Below, in pieces: positions 8,785 through 16,722 of a DNA stretch of 64,000 nucleotides. The notes under the pieces were generated by a model. That model was not told where the DNA came from, did no database searches, and saw only the letters and a program-made list of their open reading frames with translations. The stretch's first letter is position 1. Every line of letters starts with the position of its first letter. A program made the translations under genes and the position numbers. Location of the stretch: NCBI GenBank assembly GCA_945873145.1, contig CAMCBZ010000005.1:1-64000 (forward strand), written 5' to 3'. Source of the stretch: an uncultured Prevotella sp. Its GTDB lineage: Bacteria; Bacteroidota; Bacteroidia; Bacteroidales; Bacteroidaceae.

Positions 8785-9606
8785 TTAGTTCTCCACAGTG
8801 ATGTCGCTGACCTCGGTGACCTTGTCCATCCATCCGTTCATGATCACGGCGGGGGAGTGGGTGGTGAGGATGATCTGCACGTTGGGGTTGAGGCGGAGGA
8901 TGAGGTCGATGAGTTGCTTCTGCCATTCCACGTGCAGGCTCACCTCGGGCTCGTCCATGAAGAGCACATAGTTTTTCTGGTCTTCCACGAGCACGGTGAG
9001 CAGGATGACGAGGATCTGCTTCTCACCACTGGAGAGCTGGTAGGGCAGAAGCGTCTCGCCGATCTGTGTGAACTTGATCTCGTTTTCCGTGCGGATGATC
9101 TTCTTTCCGGTCTCGGCGAAGAGGCTGTCCATGATGTCCTGGAAGTCCTTCTTCGGTTGCGAGAGCGCCTGCGCCTTCTCTGCGGCATCGGGCTCACCGC
9201 TCTGTAAGGTGGCGATGATGCGGTTGCCGATGTTGACTTGGTAGTCGAGATATTTCCTTTGCAACAGGAAGATCTGCCAGTCCATCTCGGTGGCCAGCGT
9301 GAGTCCCATCTTCGTCACCGCGTCGGAATTGATGATCGGGCGGTCGAAGCTGCGGATGATGTCGAAGCGGATAAGGCGTGCGTCCTCCGGCTCCACCTTC
9401 AGATGTACGCCTTTGAGCAGATGGCTGGGGAAGTCGCCACCGGCCGAGAGACCCTTGACCACCTTGTTGAGGATGGTCGACTTGCCCACACCGTTGACGC
9501 CGCTGAGAATGTTGACCTGGCGGTCGAGGTCCCAGATGATATGCTTGCGGCCACTCCAGAGGGCGTCGATCTCTATCTGCTTGATATAGTCTGCGTATTT
9601 CTGCAT
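8785..9606 (-). CDS. AAA family ATPase (AAA_15/21, OLD/AriA-like), short form
   Basis: A 273-residue ABC-type ATPase. Walker A is GVNGVGKS at 36-43, an ABC-signature-like LSSGEKQ lies at about 191, Walker B with catalytic acid is VLFMDEPE ending at 221, and the switch histidine is in TTHSP at about 250. The open frame extends upstream to 10194 but that is antisense to the next gene; ATG at 9606 (MQKYADYIKQIEIDAL) is right because a -7 box lies at 9631-9638. There is only a short insert between Walker A and the signature, so it is shorter than typical OLD or AriA proteins. It probably regulates the DUF4435 nuclease-like partner encoded immediately downstream. Confidence 0.85.
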   Translation of the reverse strand: MQKYADYIKQIEIDALWSGRKHIIWDLDRQVNILSGVNGVGKSTILNKVVKGLSAGGDFPSHLLKGVHLKVEPEDARLIRFDIIRSFDRPIINSDAVTKMGLTLATEMDWQIFLLQRKYLDYQVNIGNRIIATLQSGEPDAAEKAQALSQPKKDFQDIMDSLFAETGKKIIRTENEIKFTQIGETLLPYQLSSGEKQILVILLTVLVEDQKNYVLFMDEPEVSLHVEWQKQLIDLILRLNPNVQIILTTHSPAVIMNGWMDKVTEVSDITVEN

Positions 9607-9630
9607 AGTTGTTTCGGTTTTTTCTTTTGG

Positions 9631-9638
9631 CAAATATA
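9631..9638 (-). promoter_or_regulatory. -7 box of the AAA-DUF4435 operon
   Basis: TATATTTG on the minus strand, 24 bases before the ATPase start codon. It lies back to back with the divergent promoter at 9682. Confidence 0.65.
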
Positions 9639-9681
9639 AGGAAAATTTCGGTAAGTTGTATCGCTGAAAGGCAATTATTAG

Positions 9682-9689
9682 TAACTTTG
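9682..9689 (+). promoter_or_regulatory. -7 box of the DMT transporter promoter
   Basis: TAACTTTG, 38 bases before the start codon at 9728; divergent from the ATPase promoter 44 bases away. Confidence 0.7.
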
Positions 9690-9727
9690 CATATGAATTT
9701 GACAATAATAAGAAAAGGAAAGAAAAG

Positions 9728-10672
9728 ATGAAGGATAACCGTGTGCCCTTGCAGGCACATCTGAGTATGTTTGCTGCCGAGGCTATTTGGGGGCTGATGG
9801 CGCCGATCGGCAAGGCTGCGATGAACAGTGGTTTTGATGGCATCTCTGTGGTGTCGTTTCGTGTGGTGGGGGCAGCTCTGCTGTTTTGGCTGGCCTCGCT
9901 GATAGGGCCGCGTGAGCATATCCCCGGGCGTGACATTGTCAAGCTGGCCGGGGCCGCTGTGCTCGGCATCGTGTTTAACCAGTGTCTGTTCAATATCGGG
10001 CTGAGCATCACCTCGCCAGTCAACGCCAGCATCGTGACCACGTCGATGCCCATCTTCGCCATGGTGCTCTCCTTCTTCATTCTCAAGGAACCGATCACAT
10101 GGAAGAAGGCATTGGGCGTGGCAATCGGTTGCGGTGGCGCGCTCATCCTCATCCTCAGCAGTGCGCACGCGGGAAGCGCGAAGGTCGGCAACATTCGCGG
10201 AGATCTGATGTGCTTTGGCGCGCAGTTCTCTTTTGCCCTTTACCTGGCTCTCTTCAATCCGATTATACGTAAATATAATGTGTTCACGGTCAACAAGTGG
10301 ATGTTTACGTGGGCCTCGCTTTTCGTCCTGCCGTTCACGTCCTGGCATGTCAGTCAGTTGCCGTGGGCGACGTTCACTGTAGCCACGTGGTTAGAGGTGG
10401 GCTATGTGGTCGTTTTCGGCACGTTTGTCAGCTATCTGCTCAGCGTGGTGGCTCAGCGCGTGTTGCGGCCTACGGTGGTGAGCGTATATAATTATGTGCA
10501 GCCTATCGTCTCGGTCATCGTCAGTGTGGCTGTTGGACTGAGTGTCTTCACGCTGCCGCAGGGCGTGGCTGTCATTCTGGTCTTCTCCGGTGTGTGGCTT
10601 GTCATCAAGTCAAAGTCGAAGAGAGACGAAGAGAAGCGTGGAAAGAATGCAAAGTTGAATGATGTGTGTTGA
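9728..10672 (+). CDS. EamA/DMT family transporter
   Basis: A 314-residue inner-membrane protein with ten predicted hydrophobic segments in two EamA repeats: MFAAEAIWGLMAPIGKAAMNSGF opens the first and IRGDLMCFGAQFSFALYLALF the second. The second repeat ends with the typical LSVVAQRVLRPTVVSVYNYVQPIVSVIVSV block. It is a drug/metabolite transporter of unknown substrate. The C-terminus is Lys-rich and cytoplasmic. It is followed after 12 bases by a second transporter gene, so they form a two-gene unit. Confidence 0.87.
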   Translation: MKDNRVPLQAHLSMFAAEAIWGLMAPIGKAAMNSGFDGISVVSFRVVGAALLFWLASLIGPREHIPGRDIVKLAGAAVLGIVFNQCLFNIGLSITSPVNASIVTTSMPIFAMVLSFFILKEPITWKKALGVAIGCGGALILILSSAHAGSAKVGNIRGDLMCFGAQFSFALYLALFNPIIRKYNVFTVNKWMFTWASLFVLPFTSWHVSQLPWATFTVATWLEVGYVVVFGTFVSYLLSVVAQRVLRPTVVSVYNYVQPIVSVIVSVAVGLSVFTLPQGVAVILVFSGVWLVIKSKSKRDEEKRGKNAKLNDVC

Positions 10673-10684
10673 GATGTTGTAAAG

Positions 10685-11923
10685 ATGAGTGAGAAGAAAA
10701 GGCGGATGTCAGCAGCAATGACGTTCATCGTGCTGTTTGGCATGGTGAGCTTGTTTTCAGATATGACCCACGAGAGTGCGAACAGCATACGTGGCGCCTT
10801 CCTTGCTTTGGCAGGGGCGTCGGCGGCAGTCATCGGATTTGTGTCGGGATTGGGAGAACTGGTGGGCTATGGCCTGCGCTATGTCTTTGGCCGGCTCACG
10901 GACAAGACACGACACTACTGGCCGATGGTGCTCTTCGGCTATGCACTCGACGTGGTGGCTGTGCCGGCATTGGCGCTTGTCGGTCGTCATGGTTGGGTGC
11001 TGGCGTGTGCGTTGCTCATCGTTCAGCGGTTGGGTAAAGCTATCAAGAAACCGGCCAAGGACACGGTGATGTCGTTTGCTGCCACGCAAGAAGGGGTGGG
11101 CAAGAGCTTTGCCATTCAAGAGCTGCTCGACCAGATCGGTGCCGTGCTCGGCCCTGTGCTGCTCTATCTCATCATGCTCTTCCAGCGGCGCGACGATGCT
11201 TTCAGCGACTACCGCACGTGTTTTGCCTTTCTTGCCATACCGGGTGCCATCACCTTATTATTATTATGGCTGACGTATAAGCGTTTTCCGCATCCCGAGA
11301 ACTTTGAGCCTGAACCGAAGGAGTATGTTCCTTTCCATGTCAGCAAGCGCTTTGTGGTGTATATTCTTGGCATCAGCCTCTTTGCCTTTGGCTTCGCCGA
11401 CTACTCGCTGATTGTCATGCATTTCTCGCGTCAGCATCTCTTCACGGCTGCCGTCCTGCCGTTGCTCTATGCGCTGGCAATGCTCACCGATGCGGCTTCC
11501 GCCTTTGTCTTTGGTTGGCTCTTCGACCGTCATGCCCGCTTGTCGCTGGTCCTTTCCACATTAGTGGCCGCTCCTTTTGCTGTATTCGTCTTCTTGGGCG
11601 GTGACGTGACGAGCCTGCTTGTCGGAGGGACGAACACCGGCCTTGCTTCGACTTGCGCTATCATCGGCGTGGTGCTGTGGGGCATTGGCATGGGTGCGCA
11701 GGAGTCCATCCTCAAGGCTTCCGTGGCTACAATGGTGCCTAAGCGCAGCCGTGCCACGGGTTACGGCATCTTTGAGTGCTGTTTCGGTGCTGCCTGGTTC
11801 TTGGGCAGTTGGCTCCTCGGTGTACTCTACGATCAGAGTCTCGTGGTCATGGTCGTTGTCAGCGTCGCCGCTCAGCTCCTTGCCGCAATCATGTTTTGGT
11901 GGAAGGAACCAAGGGAGGAATAA
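10685..11923 (+). CDS. MFS transporter
   Basis: A 412-residue major facilitator protein with about twelve hydrophobic segments. The loop between helices 2 and 3 reads GYGLRYVFGRLTDKTRHYWP, a variant of the MFS motif A, and a central cytoplasmic loop (KRFPHPENFEPEPKEYVPF) joins the halves. Blocks such as RLGKAIKKPAKDTVMSFA are characteristic of a subgroup of uncharacterised MFS proteins in Bacteroidetes. Substrate unknown. No terminator was recognised after it; a repeat array starts 20 bases later. Confidence 0.87.
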   Translation: MSEKKRRMSAAMTFIVLFGMVSLFSDMTHESANSIRGAFLALAGASAAVIGFVSGLGELVGYGLRYVFGRLTDKTRHYWPMVLFGYALDVVAVPALALVGRHGWVLACALLIVQRLGKAIKKPAKDTVMSFAATQEGVGKSFAIQELLDQIGAVLGPVLLYLIMLFQRRDDAFSDYRTCFAFLAIPGAITLLLLWLTYKRFPHPENFEPEPKEYVPFHVSKRFVVYILGISLFAFGFADYSLIVMHFSRQHLFTAAVLPLLYALAMLTDAASAFVFGWLFDRHARLSLVLSTLVAAPFAVFVFLGGDVTSLLVGGTNTGLASTCAIIGVVLWGIGMGAQESILKASVATMVPKRSRATGYGIFECCFGAAWFLGSWLLGVLYDQSLVVMVVVSVAAQLLAAIMFWWKEPREE

Positions 11924-11942
11924 AGGCTACAGAATAGCCCAC

Positions 11943-12060
11943 AAACTGCACTTTTCCTACGTTTCGACCCCTCTAAAACTACACTTTTCCTACGAAATAA
12001 GCAAGCAAAAACTACACTTTTCCTGTGTTTTGGACCCTCTAAAACTACACTTTTCCTAAA
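11943..12060. repeat. four-copy repeat array with exact 33-bp period
   Basis: A 19-base unit, AAACTRCACTTTTCCTACG with small changes, occurs at 11943, 11976, 12009 and 12042, every start exactly 33 bases from the last. The 14-base spacers alternate: spacers 1 and 3 both contain a GACCC-CTCTA word, spacer 2 is AAATAAGCAAGCAA, so the underlying unit may be a 66-bp dimer. The array lies between an MFS gene and the promoter of a DUF4143 ATPase. The units are not palindromic. Confidence 0.9.
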
Positions 12061-12093
12061 ACCGGGGCAACAATTCGCTATAGCTTTGCCTTT

Positions 12094-12183
12094 TATAGGA
12101 GAAGAAACAAAGTTTTCTATGTTTTTTATCTTCTATAGAAGAAATTATTCGTATATTTGCATGGTTTATCAATTATAGAAGAT
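12094..12183 (+). promoter_or_regulatory. promoter region of the DUF4143 ATPase with three spaced TATAGRAGA words
   Basis: A -7 box TATATTTG is at 12152-12159. TATAGGAGA at 12094, TATAGAAGA at 12134 and TATAGAAGA at 12174 are spaced by exactly 40 bases, bracketing the promoter; the middle one is part of a perfect 12-bp palindrome, CTTCTATAGAAG (12130-12141). The last copy abuts the start codon. These look like binding sites for a regulator, possibly the product itself; this is inference. Confidence 0.6.
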
Positions 12184-13392
12184 ATGGAGAACATCATAAG
12201 GAAGCCTTATCTTGACAAGATAGAGCAAGCGCTTGGCAAGGACATCATCATCGTCCTTGTTGGTCAGCGGCGTATTGGTAAGAGCTATCTGCTCAGGCAA
12301 CTGAAAGATGAGAAGGCCAAAGACAGTTCTAATAACATTATCTTTGTAGATAAGGAAAAGAAGGAGTTTGATGACATCAGAAACTATCGCGACCTGAATA
12401 CCTTTATTGATGAACATCGCGTGGAGGGAAAGAAAAACTATATCCTTGTCGACGAGATTCAGGACATAGAGGAGTTTGAGCGGACGGTGCGCAGCTATCG
12501 TGAGGAACCCGACATAGAGATTGTCATCACAGGTTCCAACAGTCTTATGCTCAGCAGTGAACTGACAACGTTGATAGGCGGTCGTTATAAGGAGATATAT
12601 GTCCAAGCTCTTAGTTATGGTGAGTTTTTGACTTTCCATCAGTTGCCCGATAATGACGAGAGTTTGGCAGAGTACATCAATCTTGGAGGACTGCCAGGCT
12701 TGCAGAAGATTGGACTTGAAGAGAATGACGTCCGGGAATATCAACAGGATGTGCTGAACACGGTACTGCTCAAGGATGTCATTATGCGCAACAATATCCG
12801 CAATCCAGTCTTCCTTGAGAATCTGATACGCTTCCTCGCTGACAACACGGGGAAGATCATCTCTGCCAATAGCATCTCAAAGTATATGAGAGGACAGGGG
12901 CAAAACATCACTTCTACGGCAATCATCAATTATATCCAGGCACTATGCGAGACATATGTTATCCATAAAGTCAACCGTTATGACATTCATGGCAAGAGGC
13001 TGTTTGAAACCAATGACAAATATTACTTTGAGGATAACGGCATTCGCAACTGCTTAGGAGGCGGCAACCGAGAGGGTGATATTGAGAAGGTGATGGAAAA
13101 CGTAGTGTATAATCATCTTGTGCGCTTAGGCTATGAGGTCACTGTCGGACAGCTACAGGCATCTGAGATAGATTTTGTTTGTTCAAAGCCAAACGGTGAG
13201 CGTGTTTACGTGCAAGTCGCTTATATCATTGCCGACGCAGCAACGCGGGAACGGGAGTTTGGTAACTTGCGTGCCATCAATGACAATTATCCCAAATACG
13301 TTATCTCCATGACTCCACTGGTGACAAGAAGCAACGATGATGGTATCATACATCTCAACTTGAGAAAGTTCCTAAAAGATGGATTGGTATAA
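12184..13392 (+). CDS. AAA_14/DUF4143 ATPase
   Basis: A 402-residue protein of the two-domain family very common in Bacteroidetes. Walker A is GQRRIGKS at 27-34, Walker B is YILVDEIQD at about 95, followed by VITGSNSLML (sensor region) and GGRYKEIYVQALSYGEFL. The C-terminal DUF4143 domain has a restriction-endonuclease-like core: SEIDFVCSKPNGERVYVQVAY provides the E-x-D-xn-Q pattern. The open frame begins at TTG 12157, but that lies inside the -7 box, so ATG at 12184 is the start. Codon use and base content are more AT-rich than the neighbours (AAT, ATA, AAA), suggesting transfer. Function of the family is unknown. Confidence 0.88.
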   Translation: MENIIRKPYLDKIEQALGKDIIIVLVGQRRIGKSYLLRQLKDEKAKDSSNNIIFVDKEKKEFDDIRNYRDLNTFIDEHRVEGKKNYILVDEIQDIEEFERTVRSYREEPDIEIVITGSNSLMLSSELTTLIGGRYKEIYVQALSYGEFLTFHQLPDNDESLAEYINLGGLPGLQKIGLEENDVREYQQDVLNTVLLKDVIMRNNIRNPVFLENLIRFLADNTGKIISANSISKYMRGQGQNITSTAIINYIQALCETYVIHKVNRYDIHGKRLFETNDKYYFEDNGIRNCLGGGNREGDIEKVMENVVYNHLVRLGYEVTVGQLQASEIDFVCSKPNGERVYVQVAYIIADAATREREFGNLRAINDNYPKYVISMTPLVTRSNDDGIIHLNLRKFLKDGLV

Positions 13393-13415
13393 AGGCTAAC
13401 ACATTAATATATAAT

Positions 13416-13461
13416 AAACAGGGTATCTTCGAATAGGTGACTTGTCGGGGATACCCTGTTT
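13416..13461. terminator. bidirectional terminator between convergent genes
   Basis: Perfect 12-bp arms at 13416-13427 and 13450-13461 with A-rich and T-rich flanks, between the ends of the DUF4143 ATPase and the nitroreductase. Confidence 0.8.
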
Positions 13462-13481
13462 CGTATCATTTTGCTTTTATT

Positions 13482-14207
13482 CTATATCCTATGATAGGTC
13501 TCGCTGAATGGCTGGCGGTAGCGGTCGCCCCATACACCATCAGGTTGGCGGATGCCGCAAGTGATGACCATGTTGATCTCTACTTTACGGGGTAAGCCGA
13601 GGGCCTTCTTGACCAGCAGGCTGTCAAAGCCTTCCAACGGACAGGTGTCGTAGCCTGCCTCGCTCATGGCCAGCATAAACGTTTGTGCAGCCAAGGCACA
13701 GCTCTTATGTACGACGACGCGCATGTCACCCTCCGATACCTGGCGTACGATGGGACGGCTCAGGCCAATGAGTTGGGCCAGCAGTTTGCGCAATAATCCC
13801 CATAGGCCGAAGCCGCGCGAGTAGAGGAAGGGCATTACCTTGCCGTAGTAGGTGTCCCATTTCTTGATGCGCTTCTCCTGCTTCTCCTTCGGAGCATGAC
13901 GTCGCTGGTTGCCCTCCTCAAACTTTCGGGCAGCTTCCGCGTGCTGCTTATAGAGGTCCTGACGCGTGACGAAGACCACGATCTCTTGTGCCGAGCGCGC
14001 CGTGAGCTGGTCGAGGCAGGCATGGGCGAGCTTCTCTAATACCGCTTTGTCGGTGACGTGATAGGCCTCCCACAACTGCATGTTGGAACTCGTTGGGGCC
14101 AGTGTGGCCATCTTGATACATTCTTTCACCCGTTCCGGGTCAAGTGGTTTCTGTGGATCGTAGTGCCGGATGGCACGGCGGTGGTCCAATATCTCTTGTA
14201 AACTCAT
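13482..14207 (-). CDS. nitroreductase family protein
   Basis: A 241-residue flavin (FMN)-dependent reductase of the nitroreductase fold. The N-terminus carries the family signature (LDHRRAIRHYDPQKPL, then ATLAPTSSNMQLWEAYHV), where the Arg pair and Ser-Ser-Asn contact FMN. SCALAAQTFMLAMSEAGYDTCPLEGFD and ITCGIRQPDGVWGDRYRQPF complete the fold. It is longer than the usual ~200 residues because of a charged middle insertion (KFEEGNQRRHAPKEKQEKRIKK). The substrate is unknown. Its own -7 box is present and a shared terminator lies downstream. Confidence 0.88.
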   Translation of the reverse strand: MSLQEILDHRRAIRHYDPQKPLDPERVKECIKMATLAPTSSNMQLWEAYHVTDKAVLEKLAHACLDQLTARSAQEIVVFVTRQDLYKQHAEAARKFEEGNQRRHAPKEKQEKRIKKWDTYYGKVMPFLYSRGFGLWGLLRKLLAQLIGLSRPIVRQVSEGDMRVVVHKSCALAAQTFMLAMSEAGYDTCPLEGFDSLLVKKALGLPRKVEINMVITCGIRQPDGVWGDRYRQPFSETYHRI

Positions 14208-14233
14208 AGTTGAATCGTTTATTGATGATGGTG

Positions 14234-14241
14234 CAAAGGTA
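14234..14241 (-). promoter_or_regulatory. -7 box of the nitroreductase promoter
   Basis: TACCTTTG on the minus strand, 26 bases before the start codon. Confidence 0.7.
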
Positions 14242-14339
14242 GGGAAAAGAACGTTATGAGTGCTTGTTCATTAAGACTATTTAAGCCATTCGTTGAGCCT
14301 ATATAAGCGAAAAATAGTAGGAAACAGAAAACCTTTTAC

Positions 14340-14347
14340 TATCTTTG
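14340..14347 (+). promoter_or_regulatory. -7 box of the 14.4-kb outer-membrane protein gene
   Basis: TATCTTTG, 30 bases before the start codon at 14378. Confidence 0.7.
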
Positions 14348-14377
14348 CATTATAATAACAATTAAGTTGTAAGAAAG

Positions 14378-16468
14378 ATGAAAAGAATAGCTTCCATGAT
14401 GGCATTGTGCCTTGCAGCCAGTACCACGTATGCACAGAGTCAAGATGCAACGGTCAGCCATGCCGACTCACTGCGCATGGACAGCATCATCCATGCCTTG
14501 CCGGAGGTGATGGTCAAGGGTGAGCGCCCCATCGTGAAAGTAGCAGGCAGCAAGCTGACCTACGACATGCCACTGCTGCTCAAAAAGGAGAGTGCGGACA
14601 ATGTCTATGACGCGCTGAAGCTCATCCCTGGCGTGACCGACAACAATGGCTCGCTCACGCTCGCGGGCAATGCCTTTAACGTGCTGATCAACGGCAAGCA
14701 CTATCAGATGGATGCCGCACAGCTCAACGCACTGCTGAAGAGTCTGCCGTCTAACAGGCTGAAGCACGCCGAGGTGATGTACACCACGCCGGCCCGCTAT
14801 GAGGTGCGTGGGGCGAGCATCAACCTCGACATCGCCTCCGACAGTTCGCAGCCCGACGGATGGCAGGGAGAACTCACGGGAGCCTGGAACCAACAGCATG
14901 AGGCGATGTGGAGCGAAAAGGCCGGACTGATCTATCATAAAGGAAAACTCGACTTCGATGTGAACTATCAACTCAATCATGGCAAGACCTACAGCATAAC
15001 TGACGAGACCTCGCTTCACCATCTCGATGACGGGACAACACACGACATTGAGACGCATGAGGCGCAGCGCAGTCGCGATCACAAGCATCTGTGGCGTATG
15101 GGGCTTGACTACGCCTTCACGGAGAATCATCGCCTCAGCCTTAGCTACACCGGCAACTACAACACCGAGCATGCCCGGGAGGATGTGACGGGCAACGTGA
15201 CGGCCGCCAATGCCTATCGCACAAAAAAGAAGATGCACGATGTCATGTTCGACTACCAGTTGCCCACCGGCACGACGCTCAACGCCGAATACACCTATTA
15301 TAATACGCCCTCGACACAGCAGCTCACCAGCATGCTGCCTACGGGTGAGCTCCACTTCGACACCGATGAGCACCAGCGCATCAACCGCTGGAAGTTCCAT
15401 CTCGGGCAGGAGCACAGTCTTGCGGGCGGATGGGGACTCAACTACGGCGTGCGTTATAGTCTTACCAATGACCATAGTTGGCAGACGTTCACGCCGACGG
15501 GCGACAACACCGCCGCCCATCCCGCCGATTCGTACAGCCGCCAGAACGAGGACATCGTCAACATCTATGCCGGCACCAACGGCAAGATAGGAGAAAAACT
15601 CGACTTCGAGGCTTCGCTGGCCGCCGAATACTATCACTCGATGGCTTGGCATCAGTGGAATGTCTATCCCACGCTCTCGCTGACCTACATGCCCAATAGC
15701 AGTCACATGCTCCAACTCAACTTCAGCAGCGACAAAAAGTTCCCGGACTACTGGACGCTGCAGAGCTTCACAACGTACAGTAACGGCGGCTACAATGAAG
15801 TGGTGGGCAACCCCGGATTGAAGCCGTCGAGTGAATATCAGACGCAGTTGGTCTACGTGCTGCACAATAAATATCAGTTCGTGGCGTGGTTCAACTACAT
15901 CGACGACTACTTCGTGCAGACACCCTACCAGCGCCACGACCGGCTGACCGTACAATACAAGTATCTCAACTTCGACTACTCGCAACAATGGGGCTTGCAG
16001 GCTTCCGTGCCCCAGCGCTTCGGCAACTGGCTTGACAGCCGACTGACGGTCATCGGCGTGTGGATGAAGGAGAAGTGCTCTGCGTTCTATGACATACCTT
16101 TCAACCGCGACATCGCTTGGGTGATGGCCAGTCTGCGCAACAACTTCACGCTTCTGCCTGAGCATCTCTATCTCAACCTCGACGGCATGATACGTTCCAA
16201 AGCCCACCAAGCCATCTATGATCTGCCCGCCTCTGGCAACGTCGATGTCGGACTGAAATACATCTTTTGGAAGAAGCGCGCCACGCTCCACGTGTTCTGC
16301 AACGACATCTTCGAGACTTCCGGCATCGATCCCGTCATCCACTATGGCAACCAGAATATGAAGATGGACTTTTCGTGCTACCGGCAAGTGGGCGTGTCGC
16401 TGGTCTATCGGTTCGGAGGCTATAAAGACAAGAACAAAGAAGTTGACACGTCGAGGTTTAAGCAGTGA
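14378..16468 (+). CDS. outer-membrane beta-barrel family protein (TonB-receptor-like)
   Basis: A 696-residue exported protein with a signal peptide (MKRIASMMALCLAASTTYAQ). After a short linker come a plug-like region (LPEVMVKGERPIVKVAGSKLTYDMP, then DALKLIPGVTDNNGSLTLAGN and FNVLINGKHYQM) and a long beta-rich barrel with alternating aromatic strands to the C-terminus. It lacks the carboxypeptidase-regulatory-like domain that many family members carry in front of the plug. No SusD partner is adjacent, so it is not a classical glycan-uptake pair. It resembles the second barrel protein at 17102 in layout. Cargo unknown. Confidence 0.85.
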   Translation: MKRIASMMALCLAASTTYAQSQDATVSHADSLRMDSIIHALPEVMVKGERPIVKVAGSKLTYDMPLLLKKESADNVYDALKLIPGVTDNNGSLTLAGNAFNVLINGKHYQMDAAQLNALLKSLPSNRLKHAEVMYTTPARYEVRGASINLDIASDSSQPDGWQGELTGAWNQQHEAMWSEKAGLIYHKGKLDFDVNYQLNHGKTYSITDETSLHHLDDGTTHDIETHEAQRSRDHKHLWRMGLDYAFTENHRLSLSYTGNYNTEHAREDVTGNVTAANAYRTKKKMHDVMFDYQLPTGTTLNAEYTYYNTPSTQQLTSMLPTGELHFDTDEHQRINRWKFHLGQEHSLAGGWGLNYGVRYSLTNDHSWQTFTPTGDNTAAHPADSYSRQNEDIVNIYAGTNGKIGEKLDFEASLAAEYYHSMAWHQWNVYPTLSLTYMPNSSHMLQLNFSSDKKFPDYWTLQSFTTYSNGGYNEVVGNPGLKPSSEYQTQLVYVLHNKYQFVAWFNYIDDYFVQTPYQRHDRLTVQYKYLNFDYSQQWGLQASVPQRFGNWLDSRLTVIGVWMKEKCSAFYDIPFNRDIAWVMASLRNNFTLLPEHLYLNLDGMIRSKAHQAIYDLPASGNVDVGLKYIFWKKRATLHVFCNDIFETSGIDPVIHYGNQNMKMDFSCYRQVGVSLVYRFGGYKDKNKEVDTSRFKQ

Positions 16469-16480
16469 CGAAAGCAGTCG

Positions 16481-16499
16481 GATGCTGCGGAGCAGCATC
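16481..16499. repeat. palindromic element copy A (hairpin followed by AACAGAACCCAGCA)
   Basis: GATGCTGC and GCAGCATC pair around a 3-base loop, then TAACAGAACCCAGCATC follows. The same order (hairpin, AACAGAACCCAGCA, tandem repeat) recurs at 20747; shorter relatives are at 19415 and 33923. It lies 13 bases after the barrel gene. Confidence 0.7.
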
Positions 16500-16577
16500 T
16501 AACAGAACCCAGCATCTGACAGAGCACCGCATCTGCCAGAACCCCGCATCTGCCAGAACCCCGCATCTGCCAGAGCC
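16493..16577. repeat. 17-bp tandem repeat, five units
   Basis: Five contiguous 17-base units starting at 16493, 16510, 16527, 16544 and 16561, consensus CCGCATCTGCCAGAACC, plus a degraded sixth. Units 3 and 4 are identical. No gene runs through it with support; the rest of 16578-16700 is GC-rich without recognised features. Confidence 0.9.
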
Positions 16578-16709
16578 CAGTACTGCCAGCCCCGTCAGCG
16601 ACAAAACCGGGTGACAGAGCCGGGCGCCCAAGCCGGGCTTTCGCCCCGCGCACCAAAGTAGCGCAAACATTTTAGGGGAGAAAGCGGCAGTCATCAGCAG
16701 AAAAAATGT

Positions 16710-16717
16710 TATCTTTG
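16710..16717 (+). promoter_or_regulatory. -7 box immediately before the fused two-component remnant
   Basis: TATCTTTG, five bases before the ATG at 16723. A transcript from it would be nearly leaderless. Confidence 0.65.
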
Positions 16718-16722
16718 CGTGT

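Noticed and set aside
9607..10194. N-terminal extension of the AAA ATPase frame to 469 codons
   Set aside because: The extra part is antisense to the DMT transporter and lies upstream of the ATPase promoter.
11943..12059. Open frame coding an 11-residue repeat (KLHFSYVSTPL type) over the 33-bp array
   Set aside because: It is a continuation of an out-of-frame reading of the MFS gene without its own start; the repeat peptide is a consequence of the 33-base period being a multiple of three.
11943..12060. Possible CRISPR array
   Set aside because: Spacers are only 14 bases, two are near-copies of each other, and no cas genes are nearby.
14468..16498. 676-codon minus-strand open frame
   Set aside because: Antisense to the outer-membrane protein gene; composition (His, Val, Arg-rich) is that of a shadow frame.
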